NCBI GenBank assembly: GCA_036675565.1
Contig: JAKFER010000092.1
Span: 1 to 34,861 of the forward strand
Direction: 5' to 3'
Length of the DNA: 34,861 nucleotides
Source: JACCYQ01 sp036675565
Lineage (GTDB): Bacteria > Bacteroidota > Bacteroidia > Chitinophagales > Chitinophagaceae
Shown here: positions 14,913 to 23,231 of the stretch, one piece after another
How positions within the stretch are numbered: the first letter of the stretch is position 1
How the letters are laid out: every line of letters begins with the position of its first letter
Made by a program: the position numbers and the translations under genes
The notes under the pieces: generated by a model
What the model saw: only the letters and a program-made list of their open reading frames with translations
The model's database searches: none
Told to the model about the DNA's origin: nothing

Positions 14913-14935
14913 TTTAGTAATTTAAATTACATTTG
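14902..14935 (+). promoter_or_regulatory. Promoter with palindrome, copy e (tape measure operon)
   Basis: The palindrome CTGCTAA-ATAGT-TTAGTAA (14902-14920) is followed by TACATTTG (14928-14935), a good -7 element. No exact TTTG is present at -33 (TCTG at 14901-14904, 23 bp). The 65-nt leader to the ATG at 15001 holds two possible stems: GGAGT/ACTCC (14935-14952) and TGACGG/CCGTCA (14965-14990). It also holds a GTGACGGC sequence 37 nt before the ATG, the same distance as in the gene at 3448. Confidence 0.65.
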
Positions 14936-15000
14936 GAGTAATTATTCACTCCGCAAAGGTCATGTGACGGCCGGGAGCCTAACCCCGTCAACTTTCGCAC

Positions 15001-18000
15001 ATGGCAGCAATCAAATATGATGAACTCTTTGACTTCCCTGGCTATACAAAAGCCATCAAAGATGTAGAGGGCGCCAATAAAGATTTTGGGAAGGTTGTCA
15101 ACACAATAAACGATCGGATTGCCGCACAGGTAAAATCTCTGCAATCAGAATACGGCGAATTGATAGGCGTTCTGAAAAACTACAATGTCAATCAAAGGGG
15201 CGCCGGTGAAAGTATTGCAAAAACAGGTGAAGCGGCTTTAGGTGCAGCTAAGAAAATGGCTGAGCAAAAAAGGGTGATGCAGGAAATTATCGGCGTATCT
15301 GATCTCACGTCAAAAGCACTCAATGACATAAAAGCGGCGGCCAAAGCAGTAGAGCAAGAATACTCAAAACTATCCGGGCGCAGTGACGACGTAAGGGCAA
15401 AGAAACAAGCATTGGCCGAAGAGTTTAAACGATTAACAGCCGCCGCCAAACTTGAAGCAGCTGCACTAAAAGCAACTACTCCTGTTCTGCATGCCGCTGA
15501 AGGAAGTTATCAGGCGCTACAATCTCAGCTTTCTAAAGTTGGCAAAGAATTAAAAGCACTTCCCAACGCTTTTGACGCAACAACCGGCAAGCTGAATAAG
15601 AATAATAAAGAAGCGGTTGCACTTTCAAAAACATACGTTCAGTTAAATAATACATTAAAAACTGCGGATGCTCATTTAGGGAATTACCAGCGAAATGTAG
15701 GTAATTATTCCAGTGCAATCGGAGGCGGTATAAAAGGGATAGTAGGAAACCTTGGTGCTTTAATAGGAATAACCAGTGCCTTTCAGGGGCTTAGCTTTAT
15801 TGTCAATACAAACAAGGATCTGGAAAGCCTTGATCAGGCAATGAAGTTGGTTTCCGGCACTTCCCAGGAGCTTGCCATTAATCAGGAATTTTTGACACGG
15901 GTTATTGATGATTTTGGTTTAGAAATTATTGATACTACAAGATCATTCAAAAACTTTTACGCATCTTCTACACTTGCCGGTATAAGCGCAAAGGATACCC
16001 GAAATATTTTCGAATCGGTTACAAAGTCTGCTGCCAATATGAAACTATCGCAGCAGGATGTAAACGGAGTTTTAGTAGCGTTTGGACAGATAGCATCAAA
16101 AGGTAAGGTGCAGGCGGAAGAGCTACGGGGTCAGATAGGAGAACGTTTGCCAGGTGCTTTTTCTATCGCTGCCAAGGCTATGGGAGTTACACAACAGGCC
16201 TTAAATAAAATGCTCGAAGATGGGAAACTCTTATCAGCTGAATTCCTGCCAAAATTCGCCGTTGAACTCGAAAAGACTTTTGGCAAAACAGATAGAATTG
16301 AAGGAATGCAAGCCTCTATCAACCGGTTGAATAACGCCATAACAAGGCTTGCCACTGACAATGAAGGCGGGTTGAATAAACTATTTACCAATATTGTAAA
16401 CGGCGCTACAAATGCAATTGAAGCTTTAGATAAAGTTATTTCAGTGCTCTCTGATCTTGGAGAAACAATTGCACAAGGAGAATCTACTCCAGGCGCCTTT
16501 GCGGTTGAAGAGGCCGCAAAATTTAGTGATTCTTATAAAAAAGAAATTGACGCTGTAACAAAAACGTCTCTTGGGTTCTTTAGCATGTACGATAAAGCCA
16601 TACAGGCCGGTAAGGTGACAGAAAAAGAGGCAACAGAAGAGTTATTGAAAAACTTAAAAAAGAGAAATACTGAACGTGAAAAAGAAATAGCTATCCAAAG
16701 GAAGAATGTACAGCTATCCGGAGAAACTAAAAAAGCATATGCGGGTTTGGTTGTTGATTTCCTTGGTACACAAAAAGCAATCGCACAATTAGAAACAAAG
16801 CTGGCTCCGGTTGCTCCCACTGATAAAACCTTAACCGATGAAGGGAAAAAGAAAGGTAAAACCAGGGAACAGCTATTGGCTGAAGCTGTAAAAAAAGAAC
16901 AGGAAATTTTAGAAGCAGCGGCACAGAAACGGATTGCTTTATTTGAATTGGCGAAAGCAAATGAGATCATCAATGAAGAGGAGTTGCAGGCTCAAAAATT
17001 TGCTATCATAGTAAAATTTACCGAACAAGCTATTGCACTGGAAAAAACAAAAGGGAAAAATGCTGATAAGAAAGCAATTGAAGACTTTGGTAAAAAAAGA
17101 ATTGATGCAGAAATAGACTACCAGAAATTTCTCAATAAAACCGCGGCTGAAAGATTGGAGCAGCAAAAAGAAGCGATCAAAAATGAGGCTGATATTAAAA
17201 TACAGGCAGTTAAGGACGAACAGGAAAATATTCTATCATCAAAACAACTCACGGACCGGGAGCGGAAAGCCCTGGAAGTGCAGTATCACAATGATATTGA
17301 CGCTATTTTAATTGATTCACTTGACCGGCGCATTAAACTCGAAACTGATGCGGCCAAAAAAATAGCATTGGAAAGAGAAAAAGCAGATTTGGAGAGAGGT
17401 ATTAACACAAGGAATAGAACTTTTGACGAAGGGAATATTGAAAAAAAATATCAAACTGAAATTAAGGCTGCGCAAACAGCTTTCGATATCATTAAAGCCG
17501 GTCGGGACACTTCATTCAAGGAAGAGTTAGCATTCCTTGAAAGGTTGAAGGCGATTAAAATAAAATATGCCAAGGAGACTGCTGAAGAGGAATTAGCTAT
17601 TGCAGAATTGAAAGCTGAATACGAAAGGCAACTCCGTGAGGAATTAGAGGAAACCATCGTACAGGGTATAACGACAGGGCTGGAAATTGCCCAAAATATT
17701 GTTGACGGAAAATTCGAAGAAAGGATTGCCAACCTGGAAACAGAAAAGCAAAAAGAACTCGATTTGGCTGGGAATAATGCTGCTGCACGTGTAGCCATAG
17801 AGGAAAAGTTTAATAAAAAGATTGCTGAACAAAAAAACAAACAAGCTAAAGCGGACCGAGCTTTTGCGCTTTTTAATGTTGCAATTAATACCGCTCAGGC
17901 AATCGCTAAAACTATTGCTCAGTTCGGTATGCCATTCGCTATTCCATTTATAGCACTTGCGGCCATACAAGGAGGATTACAGGCCGCTGCTATTCTTTCC

Positions 18001-18468
18001 CGCCCATTACCTAAATATAAAAAAGGACGTAAAGGAGGCCCGGCAGAATACGCCGTAGTGGATGAAGAGGGTCCTGAGTTGATCATAGATAAACATGGGA
18101 GGTTGAAGGAAGTTGGCGGATCCGGGGAGCGAACCACAAGGCTTGATGCGGGTGATTCTGTTATTCCTCACGTACAGACAAAAGAGATCCTGAAAAATAT
18201 TGAAACGCAAAAGATAATCCGTGAAATGGAATTAACCGGTCATTTGTCTGATTCAATCCGTAAAGGCAAGCAGGATGAAATGATCTATGTAATGGCAAAA
18301 GCAATGGAAGGAAATCAGATAAATGAAAAAGCCTTACGTGGTGCTTTCCGGGATGCCGTTAAAGACATTCCTGTTCAGCAGTGGATCAGCGATGAAAGAG
18401 GTCAACGACTGAGAGAAAAAACGGTGAATCAAACAACAACTTATTTAAACAACCTAACTAAGTTCTGA
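15001..18468 (+). CDS. Tail tape measure protein
   Basis: The longest gene of the window (1155 residues), which sets tail length and is threaded through the tube. The N-terminal 230 residues are coiled-coil. A hydrophobic segment GNLGALIGITSAFQGLSFIV (about 248-267) precedes the conserved tape measure domain (about 265-425), which has NFYASSTLAGISAKDTRNIF, GQIASKGKVQAEELRGQIGE and LPGAFSIAAKAMGV. A long Lys/Glu-rich helical region follows to about 950, then hydrophobic segments (about 955-1000) and a KYKKG-GPEL module. Start at the ATG after copy e of the palindrome. Its TGA overlaps the next ATG (TGATG). Confidence 0.92.
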   Translation: MAAIKYDELFDFPGYTKAIKDVEGANKDFGKVVNTINDRIAAQVKSLQSEYGELIGVLKNYNVNQRGAGESIAKTGEAALGAAKKMAEQKRVMQEIIGVSDLTSKALNDIKAAAKAVEQEYSKLSGRSDDVRAKKQALAEEFKRLTAAAKLEAAALKATTPVLHAAEGSYQALQSQLSKVGKELKALPNAFDATTGKLNKNNKEAVALSKTYVQLNNTLKTADAHLGNYQRNVGNYSSAIGGGIKGIVGNLGALIGITSAFQGLSFIVNTNKDLESLDQAMKLVSGTSQELAINQEFLTRVIDDFGLEIIDTTRSFKNFYASSTLAGISAKDTRNIFESVTKSAANMKLSQQDVNGVLVAFGQIASKGKVQAEELRGQIGERLPGAFSIAAKAMGVTQQALNKMLEDGKLLSAEFLPKFAVELEKTFGKTDRIEGMQASINRLNNAITRLATDNEGGLNKLFTNIVNGATNAIEALDKVISVLSDLGETIAQGESTPGAFAVEEAAKFSDSYKKEIDAVTKTSLGFFSMYDKAIQAGKVTEKEATEELLKNLKKRNTEREKEIAIQRKNVQLSGETKKAYAGLVVDFLGTQKAIAQLETKLAPVAPTDKTLTDEGKKKGKTREQLLAEAVKKEQEILEAAAQKRIALFELAKANEIINEEELQAQKFAIIVKFTEQAIALEKTKGKNADKKAIEDFGKKRIDAEIDYQKFLNKTAAERLEQQKEAIKNEADIKIQAVKDEQENILSSKQLTDRERKALEVQYHNDIDAILIDSLDRRIKLETDAAKKIALEREKADLERGINTRNRTFDEGNIEKKYQTEIKAAQTAFDIIKAGRDTSFKEELAFLERLKAIKIKYAKETAEEELAIAELKAEYERQLREELEETIVQGITTGLEIAQNIVDGKFEERIANLETEKQKELDLAGNNAAARVAIEEKFNKKIAEQKNKQAKADRAFALFNVAINTAQAIAKTIAQFGMPFAIPFIALAAIQGGLQAAAILSRPLPKYKKGRKGGPAEYAVVDEEGPELIIDKHGRLKEVGGSGERTTRLDAGDSVIPHVQTKEILKNIETQKIIREMELTGHLSDSIRKGKQDEMIYVMAKAMEGNQINEKALRGAFRDAVKDIPVQQWISDERGQRLREKTVNQTTTYLNNLTKF

Positions 18469-21311
18469 TGCCTTACCAAACGGTACATAGGTTTACTTCT
18501 ACTGCCGGTATAACATATTTTATAACGGTCAACTACTCCACTAATGATATAGTTACATTAGCGGCGCCAGTTGGTTCAACGCCTGAAGGATCTGTAACCG
18601 CTGGCGAACTTGGATTTAATGAGGGGGATGTTATCGAGTATCGTTGTTTTGATTCGACAAAAAAAATAGTTAAGGCACAGCTTGCTTACCCTTTCGCATA
18701 TTTCGAAATAGTGGAAGATAGCCTGGACTGTGGGTTTGCTCCGCCAGATTGTGATTTTACTTTTTTCGCCGTTACTACCAGCGCTACAAATGGCGGAAAC
18801 AATGGTAAGATATCTGTTATAATTATAGGATCGTTTGTAGGATATCAATACAGCCTGGATAATGTCAACTGGCAAACTTCGGCTGTATTTAATTTCCTTT
18901 TTCCGGGAGCATATCAAGTATATGTAAGGAATTCAAGCGGATGCATGAAGTCTGTTATTGGTTCGGTTGGCAATATTATTGTTGGATATTTAATACCAAC
19001 GAACATTCCTTTTGAACAACCTCACCTCATTTGTTATTTTTTTCGGTTGATCATCGATGATGTTGTTCACGAGATAAGGGAGCCGATAAAATGGGATGAC
19101 GTGAATATCGTTGGTGAAAGGGATGCGGAATTTCACGGATATATGTTTAAATACACCGATGGAAATGTAAACCTTGGCTTTGACTGCGCCGCCGGTATGG
19201 ATTTAATCGAATCGGTTTATAATTCCAAAGGGCAAGATGGTGAGATATTTTTTCAGTATGGCTATTCCTATGAAGGCGCTGATTATATCTTATTTCCGGG
19301 TAAATTAATGCTAAACACCTACAAATGGTTTCCCGAAAAAATAGAATGTACGGTTGAATCAGAAGATTTAGATTCTGCATTTACCAGCCGGGCGGACACT
19401 AAAGTAAGCATGACGCAGGATAAGAGTTTTGACAACGAAGACGTGGCCCAGCCTACTCCTTACACTCTTGATCTTCATGCAAAGGAAATATTGACACAGG
19501 TTTTGTCCGACCGGTCTGATATTCTTTACGAATCATTTGCTTTTTCAAGCGAAACCGATGCTATTTATATTAAGCCCGATAATTTAGAGCCTACCTACAC
19601 AGAAATAGAAGAAAATTATCAATATCCGTTAGGTGATCAAACCAGCAATCCGGCTGATATTGATGAGTATATTTTAAAACTAAAATCCGGTGGTAATGCA
19701 GAGGTAGAAATAAATCTTGATATAGATGTGGCTATGACTTGGTTTGATGTTTCAACAAATACAAACTACACTGCCAAGGTGATGTATGTAAGGAGGAAAT
19801 ATAACATCGGAACGAACACTTATGATCTGATAGAAACTGACATTACTACTATTCCTGTTTCAGGGAATTTTGATGGAATAGGCATAGGAGTAGAAAATTT
19901 TAACATAAAAGGAGCATTAACAACAAGCGATACATTTTTAGTTGATGACGAGGTTTTTTGCTATGTAAAGATAGCTTTCGATACTAATGATGTTCAATAT
20001 AAGTTTTCCCTTACTCAAAACAATTTCCGGTTTCAGTTTACTTATCTTGAACAAACAGCCGAAACACCGGCCAATACATGGTTTTTAGAAGACGTGATTC
20101 GCCATTGCATAAATGTTCTGAGTAACAATAAATATGCTTTCCGGTCCAGTTTTTTTGAGCGCAAAAACGCTAACCAGGTGATTGATGGTTGCGGATCAAA
20201 CTATACTTTAACCAACGGTTTCCAGATCAGGCAATTTGAAATTGATCAACGGCCATTAAAAATTGATTTTAAGAAAATACTTAAATCAATAAATGCAATT
20301 TTTTGCATTGGCCTGAACTACACAAATGATTCATCCGGATCCGTGCTGAGAATTGAACGGGCGGATTATTTTTACCAGGATAGGGAGATTATTGCTATCA
20401 GCGAACTGGAATCCTATAAAGAGGAAGTTGCGATTGATATTATTTACAACGAACTGGAGCACGGGTATGAAAAATACCAGGATAGCGGATTTAATTCCTT
20501 GGATGAATTCAACACTAAAACGGAGTGGCTTACTCCAATAAAAAAGAATAAGAAAAAGCTTTCGCAGCTATCTTCTTTTATTGCTTCAGGATATGCCATT
20601 GAATCAATTCGCCGGGATCAATTCAGGGATAAGCCTTCCAGCTCAGTTACCAATGATGAAGAGCCTTTTATCGTAGCGGTCAAAAGAATTGACAACGCAA
20701 CTTGGGAAACCGAAAAGGATGAAGCTTTTGAAACGGTGACCGGAATTATCAGTCCAACTACGGCCTACAATCTTCGTATTTCGCCAAAAAGAATGCTCTA
20801 TAACTGGTTTATCAGGTTAAAGGGAATATTTGCTTACAAAGAAGACGCTGATAAGATCACTAATACTTTTATAGCTCAAAATAATGAGCTGGTTACAAAA
20901 TTTAATTCGGATGAAACCTGTAGGGTTGGCGACGTGGATAGGTCAACTTTAGCCGAAAAAGATGCTGTGTTGATGACTGCAATGGCAACTACTGCTGATA
21001 TCTATAAACCTGAAAGAGTGTCTATCAAATGCCGGCTTTCTCCGCAAGAGATTCAGGTAATCAACCTGGCTATGACCGGCCGGTATGGAACAACGAAAGA
21101 CAGAGGGTATATCATGGTTTTAAAACCTACCGGCATTTGGCAAGCGGTATGGCTCGAAAAACTTTCCTATAACTTCTGGACAGAAAAAGCAGAGATCACC
21201 GGCATGAAAAAATTCGAATCTCCGGCAGCCCCGCAAGAGCCGCCATGCTGCGAATGGCTGTTGGTAAATGGTTGTTACATAAAAGCAAACGGAATAAAAT
21301 TAATCGCTTAA
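18468..21311 (+). CDS. Tail hub / tail-tip protein with SprB-like repeat
   Basis: A 947-residue protein directly after the tape measure, the position of distal tail and hub proteins. Residues about 97-167 match the SprB repeat pattern found in Bacteroidota adhesins: TTSATNGGNNGKISV, then YQYSLDNVNWQTS, GAYQVYVRNSSGC. The middle (about 190-330) is beta-rich and contains WDDVNIVGERDAEFHGYMFK. The large remainder has alternating strands and a late region ERVSIKCRLSPQEIQVINLA. The C-terminal CCEWLLVNGCYIKANG is Cys-rich. Probably virion-bound and involved in host contact; no enzyme motif is seen. Confidence 0.7.
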   Translation: MPYQTVHRFTSTAGITYFITVNYSTNDIVTLAAPVGSTPEGSVTAGELGFNEGDVIEYRCFDSTKKIVKAQLAYPFAYFEIVEDSLDCGFAPPDCDFTFFAVTTSATNGGNNGKISVIIIGSFVGYQYSLDNVNWQTSAVFNFLFPGAYQVYVRNSSGCMKSVIGSVGNIIVGYLIPTNIPFEQPHLICYFFRLIIDDVVHEIREPIKWDDVNIVGERDAEFHGYMFKYTDGNVNLGFDCAAGMDLIESVYNSKGQDGEIFFQYGYSYEGADYILFPGKLMLNTYKWFPEKIECTVESEDLDSAFTSRADTKVSMTQDKSFDNEDVAQPTPYTLDLHAKEILTQVLSDRSDILYESFAFSSETDAIYIKPDNLEPTYTEIEENYQYPLGDQTSNPADIDEYILKLKSGGNAEVEINLDIDVAMTWFDVSTNTNYTAKVMYVRRKYNIGTNTYDLIETDITTIPVSGNFDGIGIGVENFNIKGALTTSDTFLVDDEVFCYVKIAFDTNDVQYKFSLTQNNFRFQFTYLEQTAETPANTWFLEDVIRHCINVLSNNKYAFRSSFFERKNANQVIDGCGSNYTLTNGFQIRQFEIDQRPLKIDFKKILKSINAIFCIGLNYTNDSSGSVLRIERADYFYQDREIIAISELESYKEEVAIDIIYNELEHGYEKYQDSGFNSLDEFNTKTEWLTPIKKNKKKLSQLSSFIASGYAIESIRRDQFRDKPSSSVTNDEEPFIVAVKRIDNATWETEKDEAFETVTGIISPTTAYNLRISPKRMLYNWFIRLKGIFAYKEDADKITNTFIAQNNELVTKFNSDETCRVGDVDRSTLAEKDAVLMTAMATTADIYKPERVSIKCRLSPQEIQVINLAMTGRYGTTKDRGYIMVLKPTGIWQAVWLEKLSYNFWTEKAEITGMKKFESPAAPQEPPCCEWLLVNGCYIKANGIKLIA

Positions 21312-21321
21312 AACTTAAAAT

Positions 21322-21693
21322 ATGGCCTGCGAACAAAATATATTGGACATTCCGCTAAACGCATCTTTGATTGATCCCGACGAAGTTGTTATATTTACGT
21401 TGCCGGACGGCACTTCTGTACTTCGCAAGTGGAGCGTAATTTTAGGAGCGATCACGCCGGCAGATATAGAATTTCAAGTAGGTGTTACACCTGGCGCCCC
21501 AAGTGACGGAGATCCAACTTACACCAATGCAGCCCTAATCGGAAAAAGGGTAAGAGTTTTCAGACAATTTTTAAAACAAACAACCCTTGTAATTGCGGGC
21601 GGATATGGCTATTCGTTTAACAATGTTGCAGGAACTATTACACCAAGCCCGGCTTTTTCGGATGAAGAGGTCTGGTCAATAGAAATATACTAA
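21322..21693 (+). CDS. Small tail-tip protein
   Basis: A 123-residue protein between hub and fibre genes. The segments DPDEVVIFTLPDGTSVLRKW and RQFLKQTTLVIAGGYGYSFN suggest a beta-sandwich. No signal peptide. Close spacing (10 nt before, 2 nt after) places it in the tail-tip operon. Its role is inferred from position only. Confidence 0.65.
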   Translation: MACEQNILDIPLNASLIDPDEVVIFTLPDGTSVLRKWSVILGAITPADIEFQVGVTPGAPSDGDPTYTNAALIGKRVRVFRQFLKQTTLVIAGGYGYSFNNVAGTITPSPAFSDEEVWSIEIY

Positions 21694-21695
21694 TT

Positions 21696-23231
21696 ATGAA
21701 ACGTTTTTTTTGCATAGTCGTGCTAAGTTTTTTAGCAATTACTTTTTGTAATGGTCAATCGACATACTATAATGATGCTATTTACCAGCAATTAGGAACG
21801 AAGAGAACGCACGTTAAGACATTAGGTTATCATACCGTGGATAGTCTTTTTCGATTACCTAAAGACACTTTGTCTTTAGCGCCGGACGGATCAATGGCGT
21901 GGGTCAATGGGTTGATTTATCAAAAAGATAGTTACTGGAAACTGGCAGGCGGCGAAGTCACCCAATCCGCTCTTGATGATACAGCAGCAGCGATAAGAGG
22001 GGATGTAATAGATAGCATCGGCAGACGTGCCGGAGTTGATAGTTTCGATGTTTACAAAAATGGGGCTTATGTATATAGCGTTAAAGATAGTACGGGGGGT
22101 GACGGCACTCTTAAAGTACAACGTGGCGGCAGCGGCATACCTATGTGGTGGAACAATGAAATTGACACTGCTTTGGTAATTAAAGATGTAACGGATGGTT
22201 ACGGTTTAAATGTGCAAACGAAAACGGACAGTACACTTGAATATTCTGTTGACACCACTTTAATTTCCACAAAAGATTATGTAGATAATGCTGTAGCGGC
22301 AGGCGGCGGCGGTATGGATTCTTTGGAAGTTGTAGAATATGATTCACTTGCCGTAAATAATGTTTGGATCAATTCATCACTACGTAGAATGGGCTATAGG
22401 TTGGATTCATTTTATTACCATATAGCGATTACTGATAGTGTTAGATATATTGAGCCGCTGGAATTAGATGTAGATGCGCAGGATTATATCACAAGAGTAG
22501 AAGCAGCTGGGCGGACTTTAACACCAACAGAGGAAGGTTATATAAACACTTATTTTTTAGCCCTAAAAGCAGATGGTATTTGGGATAAAATATATGATCG
22601 GGCTTTACTTATTTGGGGAGATGCGGAAGCCAACGCTGAAACATTTAAAGACGTTGCCAACACCACATGGATCGGTACGGTAACCCATGCAAGTGATGGG
22701 GCTGCAAGTGATGGAATAGCAGGTTATGGAGATCTGGGCTTTAATCACACTGTTTTAACATTAAACAGCACACATCTTTCACTTTATTCCCAGCAGGATT
22801 TAAGCCAACTATCTACCTATGACATAGGTTCAAGAGGGTCGGTATCTTCAACGATGTCTATGATGTTGGAAAGTGCTGGCAGTGCAATTTTTGAAATGAA
22901 TACCACAACAGCGGATGTTGGTAAAATAACAAGAGCGAACGGAGTATCAACTGGATATTTTTGCGCAACGAGGATAAGTTCAACAGATTTAAGAGCAATC
23001 ATAAACGGGGTGCAAATAGGCGCTGTCGTAACGGGTGCAAATACGGGAACGCTCGCTTCGTATAATTTCTTTTTATTCCGATCAAATATAGCAGGCACTC
23101 CATCGACGGCAGTTTCTGCACGTAAAATATCAATGTGGAGTGTTGGTGATGGATTAACAACTACTGAATGTGCAGACGATAATACGGCAACTGAAGTTTT
23201 TCATGATTCAATGGGAATAGGAAAACAATGA
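21696..23231 (+). CDS. Tail fibre-like protein with signal peptide
   Basis: 511 residues. The N-terminus MKRFFCIVVLSFLAITFCNG is a Sec signal peptide with Gln at +1. The next 200 residues have fibre features (LAPDGSMAWVNGLIYQKDSY, STKDYVDNAV, a Gly-rich AGGGG hinge). From about 255, LDVDAQDYITRVEAAGRTLT, then ALKADGIWDKIYD, opens a C-terminal receptor-binding-type domain known from many phage tail proteins. The end is a beta-rich lobe (MSMMLESAGSAIFEMN). Overlaps the next gene by 4 nt. Confidence 0.7.
   Translation: MKRFFCIVVLSFLAITFCNGQSTYYNDAIYQQLGTKRTHVKTLGYHTVDSLFRLPKDTLSLAPDGSMAWVNGLIYQKDSYWKLAGGEVTQSALDDTAAAIRGDVIDSIGRRAGVDSFDVYKNGAYVYSVKDSTGGDGTLKVQRGGSGIPMWWNNEIDTALVIKDVTDGYGLNVQTKTDSTLEYSVDTTLISTKDYVDNAVAAGGGGMDSLEVVEYDSLAVNNVWINSSLRRMGYRLDSFYYHIAITDSVRYIEPLELDVDAQDYITRVEAAGRTLTPTEEGYINTYFLALKADGIWDKIYDRALLIWGDAEANAETFKDVANTTWIGTVTHASDGAASDGIAGYGDLGFNHTVLTLNSTHLSLYSQQDLSQLSTYDIGSRGSVSSTMSMMLESAGSAIFEMNTTTADVGKITRANGVSTGYFCATRISSTDLRAIINGVQIGAVVTGANTGTLASYNFFLFRSNIAGTPSTAVSARKISMWSVGDGLTTTECADDNTATEVFHDSMGIGKQ
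21720..21738. promoter_or_regulatory. Possible sixth copy of the palindrome, inside a coding region
   Basis: G-TGCTAA-GTTTT-TTAGCAA matches the palindrome except for its outermost left base. It lies in the signal peptide codons of the gene at 21696, 25 nt after the start. No promoter elements are associated. It may be chance or an intragenic site. Confidence 0.3.

Noticed and set aside
16131..18210. Several long minus-strand ORFs inside the tape measure gene
   Set aside because: They are reverse-frame shadows of a Lys/Glu-rich coding region; hydrophobic, unstructured translations without start context.
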